This document shows positions 22,046-32,630 of a stretch of DNA of 47,500 nt, piece after piece. Origin of the DNA: Botryococcus braunii (lineage: Eukaryota > Chlorophyta > Trebouxiophyceae); assembly GCA_002005505.1 (NCBI GenBank), contig KV908529.1, positions 152,315 through 199,814 of the forward strand, read 5' to 3'. Positions within the stretch are counted from its first letter, which is position 1. Each line of letters opens with the position of its first letter. The translations under genes were made by a program, and so were the position numbers. Under the pieces are notes generated by a model. It saw only the letters and a list, made by a program, of their open reading frames with translations. It was not told the DNA's origin and did not search any database.

Positions 22046-22980
22046 AATTCGGCCCGTTTGACCTTGACGCTTGCTGCAATCAGGAAGGTCGTAACTCTCA
22101 ACTTTTGGACACCCCAGCAAGACTGTTTGAAGCAAGATTGGACCCACAAGAACATATATTGCAATCCACCTTTTTCAAGAGCAATGGAGATTGTGCAGCA
22201 CTGCCTCACATGTCATGATAGCAGCCCAATTGGTCTGATCCGAACGCCCGATCTCAATCGAGTCGGAATCAGAAAACACGATCGGAATAAGATCGGAGTA
22301 AGATCAATTTTTCTACTAGTGCAACCACGACGTCACCCGTCCTTGTTTTACCCTGGTGGCCTGAAGCCGCATGGTTTCCTATAGTAATGGAGAAGTTCCA
22401 CATTGTTCGACAGTATCCTCGAGGAGTGCAGCTGTTTACAGCCCCGGGACGATCCCCCGGCTTTTCTTGCATGCGTGTGGGGCCTACCCGTTGGCCGGTG
22501 ATGATTGTGAAGACCCATGCAGCCAACTTGACGGAAGACCCCGGCCTACAGAAATTGCCAGACATCCAAATAATTGAAGCAGAGACGGACCACCTTGAGC
22601 CAGAAGAGGTTCCCCTGGGGACCAAAATTTTACCCGAGGAGCGCAGGGATGTGTTTTCCCCTGGCATTACGCAGCAACGTACTACTTTAATGCATCATAG
22701 GATAGATCCCGGCTTGCCGCACCTTATCGATGTCCGTGCAGAAGCAGTGGTACACCATGACAACAGTCTAACGGGAGTCCCCATGCAGCCTAAGTCTGCC
22801 GCAGTACAATCAGAAGTAGTTGATTCACGTCTACCGCTGCAACCCCGGGATGAGCATTCCCCAAATCACCTTCAACATATAGCATATAGTATGCAGAAGC
22901 CTCAGACTGACCGTAGTCAAAGTGTATCAAGTCCACCCATGAGCCCTTGCTCATGCATCGGCCAAGCGAATTTATGAAAC
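22046..22980 (+). pseudogene. Ty3/gypsy pol continued: Dam-like methyltransferase domain and pre-RT linker
   Basis: Continuation of the gypsy element after copia-1. It reads FGPFDLDACCNQEGRNSQ (22048-22100), then with a frame change DWTHKNIYCNPPFSRAMEIV (about 22138) and HCLTCHDSSP. About 95 bp of unrelated sequence follow (22229-22322), then TTSPVLVLPWWPEAAWFPIV, HIVRQYPRGVQLFTAP and GPTRWPVMI. The FDLDACCN and NPPF motifs and the spacing fit the phage-type Dam N6-adenine methyltransferase fold, which is known in some retroelements. The reading then enters a gypsy pre-RT linker (TQQRTTLMHHRIDPG, about 22670-22715) and ends before RT. Enzymatic activity is not implied, because the copy is broken. 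Confidence 0.62.
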
Positions 22981-23067
22981 ATAATAGACTCAGACCACTT
23001 CAGCCCAACGTTTGCGTTAGGGTAATGTGTCCTATGTTAGAATCGATTCACTTAAAAAGTTCCCCGC

Positions 23068-24276
23068 ATGCTAGTACTGAGTCGCATGGGTGGGTCCTGT
23101 CCAGTTCCTGAGATGAATGTAAGGGATGAGACCTGCGAGAGAACTACTGGCTCTTCGCCCCAGTGGCATGGACTGGAGCGGGATAGTGTGACAGCCACAA
23201 GCCTGAGGATAAGTACTCAACCTCCTCAAGAACAGCCAGACCTGTCTGTGAGAGCAGTACGGGGTCTGCATCCCCGTACTTGTATAAGCGACGAGAAGAG
23301 GAGGTGAATCAGGTGCACAGACACTGTGGGTTCTCACCAAATTACAAGTGCACACTGATACCTATGCCTAGGAGGAAGATGTCAGAGATGTGAGGTCACA
23401 GACTGTAGTGACAAACAGTGGAAGCCAAAGATGCTCAAGTCACGTTCTTGAGGGGAAGACGAGTACTGATCCGACTCTCCGTGTTTCTGCCTGTGAGGGA
23501 CCTGTGGAGCCAGAGCTCCAAATGGCACGTAAGTGTGTGAATGAGGAGGTGAACCGGAAGCTCGGACAGTGTGAGAGAATTCCTGACTATGGAAGCTTTC
23601 CGGGAGGTACCTGTGTTTGGGAGGATGACGTGAGTGTGCGAAGCAGCAAATTGGGCAGAGCGAAATGTGAGTCAAAGCGAGAGAGGAAAATGAGAGAGAA
23701 TCCTGATCCCACGGAGGGAAATGCCAGTTGTAGTGCGGCGAGTGTCAGTGGAAGAGTAGTGGGTTCAGATGGTGCGGCCAGCAAATCTCCAAGTGAAAAG
23801 AGAGAAGTGGGGAAGCACACTGGAGTTAAATTTGGCAAAATCCATGTTCCCTCAAAATTTGAGAGAAGCCCAGATGTCCCCTCAGTGGGAATGTTGGAAG
23901 GCTGCTCTGCAAGAGGAGCAGAATTCCTTGGACACTCATGAAGTCATGGAGTATGTTCCTAGACCTCATGGGCACAAGGTGATACTAGTTCACTGGATTT
24001 GTTTAGTGAAGATGGATGCACATGGAAATGTTGTGAGATTAAAGGCAAGATTGGTTGCCCAGGGAAGCAGACAAATCCCTGGTGGTAGATGTCATGGAGG
24101 TGTTTCCTCCAAGAAGTAGCTATGGAGCTAGAAGAGCCTTATTGGCTGTTGCTGCAAGAGAGGGTTTTGAGATCCACCAAGTGGATGTTAAGACTGCCTT
24201 TCTAAATGGAGAGCTGGAGGAAAAAGTGTATGTGACACAGCCTGCTCGGTTTGAAAATGGGAAAATGGGATGAGAA
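23068..24276 (+). pseudogene. copia-4: integrase-RT linker and RT fragment, plus strand
   Basis: Homologous to copia-1 from the linker (SRMGGSCPVPEMNVRDET) through GTCVWEDDVSV, CESKRERKMRENPDPTEGNA and GKIHVPS to RT blocks VMEYVPRPHGHKVI and VDVKTAFLNGELEEKVYVTQ, with several frameshifts. It stops at 24276, where the inverted copia-3 copy begins. Gag, protease, integrase and RNase H are all absent. Confidence 0.85.
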
Positions 24277-24890
24277 TTCTTCCTCCAGCTCTCCATTCAG
24301 AAAGGCAGTCTTAACATCCACTTGGTGGATCTCAAAAACCTCTCTTGCACCAACAGCCAATAAGGCTCTTCAAGCTCCATAGCTACTTGTTTGAGCAAAC
24401 ACGTCCATGACATCTACCTCAGAGATTTGTCTGCATCCTTGGGCAACCAATCTTGCCTTGACTCTCACAACATTTCCATGTGCATCCATCTTCACTGAGT
24501 TAATCCAATGAACTGGTATCACCTTGTGCCCATGAGGTCTAAGAACATACTCCATGACTTCATGAGTGTCTAAAGAATTCTGCTCCTCTTGCATAGCAGC
24601 CTTCCAATATTCCCACTAAGGGAACATCTGAGCTTCTCTCAAATTTGAGGGAACATGGATTTTGCCAAATCTAACCCCAATGTGCTTCCCCTCCTCTCTC
24701 TTTACACTGGGAGATTGCTGGCTGCATCATCTGAATCCACTACTCTTTCACTGACACTCGCCGCACTACAACTGGCATTGCCCTCAGTGGGATCAGGATT
24801 TTCTCTCATTTTCCTCTCTCGCTTTGACTCACATTTCGCTCTGCCCAATTTGGTGCTTCGCACACTCACGTCATCCTCCCAAACACAGGT
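23620..24890. repeat. Inverted duplication of copia RT sequence
   Basis: 23620-24226 (plus) and about 24279-24890 (minus) are diverged inverted copies around a spacer of about 50 bp. GAGAGCTGGAGGAA near 24212 faces TTCCTCCAGCTCTC near 24279. The copies differ at many sites and by small indels. Confidence 0.75.
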
Positions 24891-25389
24891 AGTCAGAAAC
24901 AGGGAGAGTCGGATCAGTACTCTCAACCATTGTTGCTGTAGTCCTGGGTCAGAACGTGTGCCGCGGGCCAGATCCTGAGCTGCTTCGATAGTCCTTCTGA
25001 TCTCCATTGGAGCAGTGTTCCGCTGGGGGTCAGGCTCAAGCTCAGCCTTCTCTGAGGGTCCTGAATGCTCTGGATGCGGAGCCTTGCGGGGAGTAGGGGA
25101 AGGGACTGGTTCACAGTCAAATTCCTGAGATTCTGACTCGGAAGTTGTCTCAGGGGAAATGGGAACTGTCTCAGGGAACTGTTGGGAAATGATGCTCTCT
25201 GGGGAACTCCTAAGTCTGAGCTGGAGTCACGCTTACGCCGATACGGGCAGCTCCCCTGAGATTCTCCACAAGTATAACATCTCTGCTCTCCCTCCAGACA
25301 CCTCCCCCCATAAAGATGCGATAGGCCTTGGAGGTGGTAGAATACCCGGTAAACATCCCAGGCACAGTCTTAGGGGAAAAGACTGGTCT
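24279..25389 (-). pseudogene. copia-3 fragment: integrase C-terminus, linker and RT start, minus strand
   Basis: Read right to left: RPVFSPKTVPGMFTGYSTTS and GGGVWRESRDVILVENLRGA (about 25390-25240), IEAAQDLARGTRSDP (about 24990), CVWEDDVSVRSTKLGRAKCE (24880), HEVMEYVLRPHGHKVIPVHW (24560) and EIHQVDVKTAFLNGEL (about 24300). RT is truncated before YVDD. The integrase sequence continues on the far side of the solo LTR at 26850, so the solo LTR inserted into this copy. Confidence 0.83.
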
Positions 25390-25454
25390 TGTTATGTATT
25401 GATTGGAGGCTGCTGTAACTGTCAGCGGTAGGTTTGCATGCCGAGTGTCATTTC

Positions 25455-25777
25455 CTGTGAACACCACCGCTTAACGTCAATGTTTATGTAGATCAGTGCT
25501 CGCACTGCCATCTAGATCGAGTGCTCTCTTTTCAAGGCGTCCTTAGCCCTCAGGAGTCCTAGGAGTTTAACGGCTACTCCCAACCGTATGCTACTAGCCA
25601 GTGTGTAACTCTCAACACACAAGTAGCTTCACTGTTCTTCCAACAGTGACAACAAGCTATGCAAACTCCAGTATTGTAATGAACAAGATAGCCGTTTATC
25701 AAGTAGCCATACAATACAGAGCAAACATTTAACAGCTTGGAGCTCGATCAAAGATGCATTCCACATCCATTCGACTG
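25455..25777 (-). other. Unit B of solo LTR 1: spliced copy of A
   Basis: Colinear with the A exons and nearly identical to them, with each intron exactly absent (for example GGCTAGTAGC joined to ATACGG). It starts just after TGTAA (25778-25782, minus strand) and ends TTCACAG before the LTR tail. Confidence 0.85.
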
Positions 25778-25800
25778 TTACAATGGTTTAAATATATTAC

Positions 25801-26439
25801 CTATAAACACCACCACTTAACGTCAATATTTATCTAGATCAGTGCTCGCACTGCCATCTAGATCTGCCTGCAACCCGAGAGTTACGACTTACTGGTGTGT
25901 TCATCAGCGTTCTTTAAATATATTTAAACCACAGCTAATCAACACACAACCTATCCACATGTGTGCACGTACCGACTGCTCTCTTTCCAGGGCCATCCTT
26001 AGCCCTCAGCAATCCTTGGAGTTTAACAGCTACTCCCAACCGTACTGCACAGCATGTGGTTCATTAGATTTCTTAACAAAACAATTCAACCAGCAGAAGC
26101 TTGCTTGTTATCCGTTTCTGTACTCACCGCTACTAGCCAGTGTGTAACTCTCAACACACAAGTAGCTTCACTGTTCTTCCAACAGTAATAACAAGCAATG
26201 CAAACTCCTGCACAACAAACACATGTAATGCTTCAATATCATCAACAATATCAGCATGCATGTGCTTAAACCCTGGGATCGCAGCGACCCGGCTGCGACC
26301 GTTACCCCTGCCACCGATCGCAAGCTTACCTGTATTGTAATGAACAAGATAGCCGTTTATCAAGTAGCCATACAAATACAGAGCAAACATTTAACAGCTT
26401 GGAGCTCGATCAAAGATGCATTCCACATCCATTCGACTG
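25801..26439 (-). other. Unit A of solo LTR 1: four exons, three GT-AG introns
   Basis: Compared with unit B, A contains three extra blocks that are perfect GT-AG introns. Intron 1 is 26208-26329 (GTAAGC...GTGCAG, 122 nt), intron 2 is 26045-26127 (GTGAGT...GTGCAG, 83 nt), intron 3 is 25868-25972 (GTACGT...TTGCAG, 105 nt). Exons total 329 nt against 323 nt in B. The last exon ends TATAG followed by GTAATA, a further donor. No long ORF spans the exons, so this is a noncoding leader. Confidence 0.85.
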
Positions 26440-26849
26440 CCAAGCTCGTTTGTGATCTGGTGTTTCTATGTGTAACCGACGGTAACGGTACACTTCCCTT
26501 CGAAATGCCGTACCGTACTGGATTTCCACATAAACAACCCTGACTTGGCCCTATGAACATATACACGTGTACACACTCAATGGAGTCTTTAACTTGTGAC
26601 CACACCGTCACATGTACAAGACCTGTACTGCATGGAGGTCACTATAAGATCACATAACTGATCACCATACATTGACATATATACGCAATCAGGCGCATCT
26701 GCTGCCTTGTACTCCACACATGGAGAAGTTCAAGTTATACATTGTTTCCTAAAACCACTTGGTAAACTGATAGAGCCCTTGAATATTCGACCTCTATCTA
26801 GGTACGTTTGCCATCACGGAACTATACGTACTTATCAGTTTACACAACA

Positions 26850-27003
26850 TGTCTCTCTTGACATCTGGAATATATATTATTAATATATTAACAAATGCCA
26901 AGCATCCTCTGGTGCGCAGAGGAGTGACATCAAGCTTATAACCCCAAAATAGCTCAAGAGGAGTAAGGTCCCTGCCTGTACCTCCAATTGGGCTCATGTT
27001 GAG
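26850..27003 (-). pseudogene. copia-3 integrase fragment
   Basis: Minus-strand SPIGGTGRDLTPLELFWGYK and TPLRTRGCLAFV match copia-1 NMGPSTGRDRTPSELFFGYK. A small AT-rich insertion follows, then IPDVKR. The right edge is cut by the foldback element at 27004, the left edge by solo LTR 1. Confidence 0.82.
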
Positions 27004-28206
27004 TGTAACGATCCGAGTGCGAAGGGACCCTTAGGGAACCGATCGGCGTCGAGCCGATAGCGCGTGATCGGAGAGCGGGGTACGATCAGCTTGGCTGGCC
27101 GGGTGCAATCAGACGGGTCGCACATGTGTGAGCTCATTCTCACACGACCTAACGTGAGATCGTCAAGATACTACAACTGGTATCGGCGAGAGTATTTTAA
27201 AACCTCGGGTTTTAAGATCTCTCGCAAATCTTGATTGTTTTACGGACCTGGGGTCCATGTGCGTGAACCCGGGGTTCGCGCGATGGCACTTCGCACGCTC
27301 GTCGAGGTACCGTTGGGGTTGCGAATCACGTTCATAGCAGTGCCTCTTACTAGGAGGATTGCTCTTGGTCCCGTTTGGGACGATTCTTGGGCTAACTGGC
27401 CAGGAAAAACCCCTAAGTGCCGGATGTCGCGAACGGCTTGAGCTTCGACAATCTTCGCAATTTCACGAATGAGAAGCTACCCGAAATCAAAGGACTAGCA
27501 AGTCCCGAGCTAGTGGTGCAGCAACTTGTTCGTGAAATCGGCGATTATTTCACGAACCTCGAGCCGGTCGAGGTCCACCTCGCGGAGTTGACCAAGCAGC
27601 TGGAGTTCCAGTTAGCTGCAGATGGTGGCTTTAAGCCGGGGTTTGATTCGGCGGCGCATATTGCCGCAATTCAGGCACGACGAAAACCGAATACGTGTCG
27701 CGAGTGTGGCAGCTCTATTTTATTGCTGCCGAGCTCGCCTCCAACATATCCACGCGGTCCTCGGTACGATCGATGGAAGAATCTGTGTCGAGCTCGGCAG
27801 CAATAAAATAGAGCTGCCACACTCACGACACGTATTCGGTTTTCGTCGGCAGCAATATGCGCCGCCGAATCAAACCCTTGCTTAAAGCCACCCTCTGCAG
27901 CTGCTTGGGCAACTCCGCAAGGTGGACCTCGACCGGCTCGAGCTTCGAGAAATATTCACCGATCTCACGAGCAAGTTGCTGAACCGCCATCTCGAGACTT
28001 GGTAGTCCTTTGATTTCGGTTAGCTTTGCCTTCGTGAACTCGCGAAGATTCTCGTGGCTCAAGCCGAACGGGACATCCGGCACTCGGGGGTTTTTCCTGG
28101 CCAGTTAGCCAAAGAATCGTCCCAAAAGGGACCGAGAGCAATCCTCCTAGTAGGAGGCACTGCTATGAACGTTATTCGCAACCCCAACGGTACCTCGACG
28201 AGCGTA

Positions 28207-28211
28207 CGAAG
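28207..28211. other. Target site duplication of copia-2 (left)
   Basis: CGAAG, repeated exactly at 32631-32635. It lies inside the right arm of the foldback. Confidence 0.95.
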
Positions 28212-28905
28212 TGTTGAGTTCTGAACATTATTATTGAATGCCTTGTGCTTTAAGTGATCTTCATGTGTGCACTATTAGGATATGGGTCCATTGAGAACAT
28301 AAGGTACTTTGAGACACGGCAGATTCTGGACGTTTTCGAACATAAGGTACAATCCTATCTAGATCACACGTTTGTCGGATGAACTCTTAAGGCTGCCCCA
28401 CCGGAGTGAATACCAACTGGTTGTGAAAGATGCTGGGCATCACCAGATGCTAGTCTTGTCCGACAGTTGTGTGTGGCACTCAGCAGACAGTCGTACGGAC
28501 TGTAGCTGGAGTAACTTCGTCTATTGACGACCTGTCTGCTTTGTACAGGTACGGTGCGGCAGTGTGTGTTGTATCATTGTTGCTATTGTGAGAGTGAACA
28601 AGCTTAGTGTACCCTGTAGTCACTCAAACAGATAAGGGACAGTGACTTCAGGGAGTATAGGCATGTACTTGAACGTAGCCGTCTAGAGCCTTATCTAGTG
28701 ATTGCTTGATCGGTGCTTGTGTACAAGATAATGATGTAACGTAACTGGTTGTGAAAGATGCTGGGCATCACCAGATGCTAGTCTTGTCCGACAGTTGTGT
28801 GTGGCACTCAGCAGACAGTCGTACGGACTGTAGCTGGAGTAACTTCGTCTATTGACGACCTGTCTGCTTTGTACAGGGAAAGCCGATTGCCCATAACCTT
28901 TCACA
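28212..28905 (+). repeat. copia-2 5' LTR
   Basis: 694 bp, TGTTGAG...TTTCACA. Unit A 28415-28548; spacer 28549-28742, starting GTACGG, with TGTAA at 28735-28739; unit B 28743-28876; tail 28877-28905. A and B are identical over 134 nt. A-end GT to B-end AG (28549-28876, preceded by the pyrimidine-rich CTGTCTGCTTTGTACAG) has the form of an intron. The tail contains GCCCATAACC. Confidence 0.95.
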
Positions 28906-31900
28906 GAACCGTGCCTCAGCAGAATGGGGTGGCGGAGAGGATGAATAGGACCCTGAAGGAGCGAACAAGGACTCTGTTGGTCCATGCTGCAGCAGACCCC
29001 TCCCTTTGGAAGGAGGCGCTTGAGACAGCTACCCTCCTCTACAATGTGGGTCCTACTTCAGGCAGGTCCCTGACCCCCATGGAATTATTCTTTGGTGTCA
29101 AACCTGATGTGTCTGTGCTGCGCACGTTTGGCTGTGTAGCCCATGTGCACATTCCCAGTGGCCAAAGGTCTGTTTTTGGGCCCAAGACCATCCCTGGGAT
29201 GTTTACTGGTTATTGTCCCCAGTTTAAAGCGTATCGTGTGTACGTGGGGAATGGAGTGTGGAAGGAGAGTAGGGACGTCAGCTTTATCGAGCACTTGAGG
29301 GGGGCTGAGAGAGTGGGTCTATCAAAGGTCCAGCCTGGGTCTGTCTATGATTCTAGGATATCACCCCCCCTTGGCAGTGAGAATCTGGCAACGCCTCAAG
29401 CAATTCCCTCTGCTGCTCCACCCACGTTCTGGGATGAGGAGGATGACCATGGAGTGGAGACGCTTTCCACTGGGGCTCCTGGGACCTCTGGACTTTGTGC
29501 TGGGGATCAGTCTGGAGACGGGACCACAGCAGCACATGACCAAGGAAACCCCACCAGCCTGGATCCTACTGTTGGGACCCCAGAACCATCTCAGCACTCG
29601 TGGTCGGTGCTTGAGCATATGCAGAATCTGGCCAGGGGGGGTGTAGAAACTCAATCCCAGGTAGAAAAAATGCAGAAGGTACAAGAGGGGTTGCGAATGC
29701 AGGGGAAGTCACAAATTCCCCTTCCTCCAGGGACCACCCTTACAAGGGAGCAGCGTTATGTACAGCGCGTGGCTAGGAGAGAGCATTCTGACATCCCATT
29801 GCATGCCCCTGACCCAGGTCAGGCAATTGTGAGTGAGCCAAACATGGTTGGTCTCCCTGATATGCAGGGGCAGGTTGAGACAGTCGAGGCTATGTTCGGT
29901 GCAGATGTAAGAGATGAGAGCAGTGGGTTAGACATGCCAGCAGTAGGGGAAGCTGGTGCCCAATCCCAGTCACTGGCTAGTCATGCTTATGGTGTGCAGG
30001 CTGACATTGTAGGCGCAGCTCAGGCAAGTCTGGGTAGTGTGCCCAAGTGTGAGTCCAGGAGAGAGAGAGAGCTGCTGCTCCCCTCTGCATTGCGGAAGGT
30101 GCGAGAATGTAAGGGTGCTGCACATGAGTCCAGTAGTCAAGGAGAGAGAGAGAGACTTGAGAAGGAATCAGATAATCCCGGCAGTACTGCCCAGTCCCAG
30201 CATAAGGTACATAATGTACCTTATTCTGGCAACCAGGGAGAGAGAGAGAGAGAAGGGAACAGCATCAGTAAGGCTGACAGCCCTGCTGCACCACAGCATA
30301 AGGTACAGAGTGTACCTTCTGTCACGTTGGGAAAAGTTCACGTGCCCTCAAACTTGAGGGAAGCCCAGCGCTCACCTCAGTGGGAGTTTTGGCAGCAGGC
30401 AATGCAAGAGGAGATGGAGTCTTTAGACACCCATGAGGTTATGCAGTATGTGGAAAGACCCCATGGGCAGAAAGTTCTCCCTGTTCATTGGATTTTTTCT
30501 ACAAAAAACGATGCACATGGGAATGTCACTCGGTTTAAAGCAAGATTGGTTGCCCAGGGTTGCAGACAGATTCCTGGTATAGATGTTGGTGAGGTTTTTG
30601 CACCTACCAGCAGCTATGGTGCTAGGAGAGCTGTGCTGGCAGTGGCTGCCACACAAAATCTTGAGATCCACCAAGTGGATATCAAGACAGCTTTTCTCAA
30701 TGGGGAGTTGGAGGAAGAGGTCTATGTGACCCAACCACCAGGATTTGAGAATGGCAACACGAGAGTTGTGTGCAAGCTCAGGAAGGCACTCTACGGTCTT
30801 AAGCAAGCCCCACGGGCTTGGCACAAGACCTTGAGCGACAAGTTGAGCGTGATGGGGTATAGTGTGTGCAAGAGCGACGCTGGGGTATACATCAGGAGGG
30901 CCCCTGATGGTAATCTGTCGTTTATTCTTGTTTATGTCGATGATCTTCTCATAGTTGCCAGAGTGGTTGCAGAGATTGAGTGGGGGAAAGAGTTATTGAA
31001 GAAGGACTTCACCATCCATGATTTGGGAGAGGTGAATGATTTCCTGGGGTGTCAGGTCCTACGCAATAGAGTTCAGGGCACTATTTCCATGAGTTGCACT
31101 CCCAAGATTGATGCTCTTGTGGAGAAGTTTGGCGTTGCTGATGATGGACGTGGGGTTGATACCCCCATGTCCAAGGACTTCGTGGCTAGCAGCAGACCCG
31201 AGTCCTCAGATGGTATGTCACATGGGGCTGGCACCCCTCTGCCACCTGGTCATCGATACTGCGAGTTAATTGGATCGTTACTGTACATAGCCAATACGAC
31301 CCGGCCTGACATTTCTCAGGCTGTTGGAGTGTTGTCAAGGTATAGAATGACACCCACTACCTCACACTGGAATGAGGCCATTCGAGTGCTGAAGTACTTG
31401 AGAGATACCAGAGAGTTAGCTCTTACTCTGGGTGGAAAGGGCCCTGAGCTAGAAGGCTATGTTGATGCCGACTATGCTGGGGACCTGGACCACAGGTATT
31501 CCACCACTGGCTATGTTCTATCAGTCTATGGTAGTGCCGTGGTTTGGGGAAGCAAGAAGCAGAGCTCAGTTGCTACCTCAACTGTGCAAGCTGAGTTTAT
31601 GGCAGCTGGCCATATTGTGAAGGAAGCCAACTGGCTAAGGGGCTTCCTGGAAGAGATAGGGGCTGCACCTTGGAGGGTCAAAATTTTCTGTGACAACCAA
31701 GGATGCATTTCTAATTTACGGAACCCCCTGTATTCCAAATTCACAAAGCACGTTGCAGTAAGCTTCCACTACGCTAGGGAAGCTATGGCACTTGGGCAGG
31801 TAGATATCCTCTATGTGGAATCTGCACGCAATGTGGCTGACATTATGACCAAGCCACTTGCCAAGCCCGTGTTTGTTGGTCATCGTGATTCACTAGGTTT

Positions 31901-31916
31901 GAGAAGATACACTTAA
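28906..31916 (+). CDS. copia-2 truncated Pol (integrase C-terminus, RT, RNase H)
   Basis: Continuous frame of about 1,000 codons from 28909. It starts within integrase at TVPQQNGVAERMNRTLKERT, keeping only the catalytic Glu. Next come VLRTFGCVAHVHIPSGQRS, a long linker with RERERE tracts and two related HKVxxVP modules (about 30060-30330), and RT with VDIKTAFLNGELEEEVYVTQ and YVDD at 30932-30943. RNase H has DADYAG, AEFMAAG and CDNQG, ending VADIMTKPL. No in-frame ATG is positioned as a natural start. The frame stays open leftward into the LTR only by chance. An intact RT/RNase H with no priming site or gag is odd. Confidence 0.88.
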
Positions 31917-31936
31917 AGCATGCAGGCAAGGGGAAG

Positions 31937-32630
31937 TGTTGAGTTCTGAACATTATTATTGAATGCCTTGTGCTTTAAGTGATCTTCATGTGTGCACTAT
32001 TAGGATATGGGTCCATTGAGAACATAAGGTACTTTGAGACACGGCAGATTCTGGACGTTTTCGAACATAAGGTACAATCCTATCTAGATCACACGTTTGT
32101 CGGATGAACTCTTAAGGCTGCCCCACCGGAGTGAATACCAACTGGTTGTGAAAGATGCTGGGCATCACCAGATGCTAGTCTTGTCCGACAGTTGTGTGTG
32201 GCACTCAGCAGACAGTCGTACGGACTGTAGCTGGAGTAACTTCGTCTATTGACGACCTGTCTGCTTTGTACAGGTACGGTGCGGCAGTGTGTGTTGTATC
32301 ATTGTTGCTATTGTGAGAGTGAACAAGCTTAGTGTACCCTGTAGTCACTCAAACAGATAAGGGACAGTGACTTCAGGGAGTATAGGCATGTACTTGAACG
32401 TAGCCGTCTAGAGCCTTATCTAGTGATTGCTTGATCGGTGCTTGTGTACAAGATAATGATGTAACGTAACTGGTTGTGAAAGATGCTGGGCATCACCAGA
32501 TGCTAGTCTTGTCCGACAGTTGTGTGTGGCACTCAGCAGACAGTCGTACGGACTGTAGCTGGAGTAACTTCGTCTATTGACGACCTGTCTGCTTTGTACA
32601 GGGAAAGCCGATTGCCCATAACCTTTCACA
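31937..32630 (+). repeat. copia-2 3' LTR
   Basis: 694 bp, by eye identical to the 5' LTR. Unit A 32140-32273, TGTAA 32460-32464, unit B 32468-32601, tail 32602-32630. The TSD CGAAG follows at 32631-32635. Confidence 0.95.

Larger units (their letters stand above)
25390..26849 (-). repeat. Solo copia-type LTR 1 with introns (1,460 bp)
   Basis: On the minus strand it begins TGTTGTGTAAACTGATAAG and ends AATACATAACA. Flanks GGTCT (25385-25389) and TGTCT (26850-26854) match at 4 of 5 bases, an aged TSD. It interrupts copia-3 integrase between IPDVKR and PVFSPKT. U3 26440-26849; unit A 25801-26439 with three introns; spacer 25778-25800; unit B 25455-25777 (no introns); tail 25390-25454. Confidence 0.85.
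28212..32630 (+). mobile_element. copia-2: young, internally deleted Ty1/copia element
   Basis: 4,419 bp with two 694-bp LTRs that look identical and a perfect TSD (CGAAG). The 5' LTR is joined directly to the C-terminal part of integrase at 28906. The PBS, leader ORF, gag, protease and the first two integrase catalytic residues are missing, while RT and RNase H are intact in one long frame. The normal PPT (AGGCAAGGGGAAG) precedes the 3' LTR. With no PBS the element cannot have been copied in this form by normal priming, so the deletion probably arose during the event that made this insertion. Confidence 0.94.

Noticed and set aside
28797..28905. ATG at 28797 in the copia-2 5' LTR as the start of the 1,039-codon frame
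   Set aside because: The same peptide is read in the 3' LTR, where it continues into unrelated sequence. The LTR part of the frame is open only by chance.
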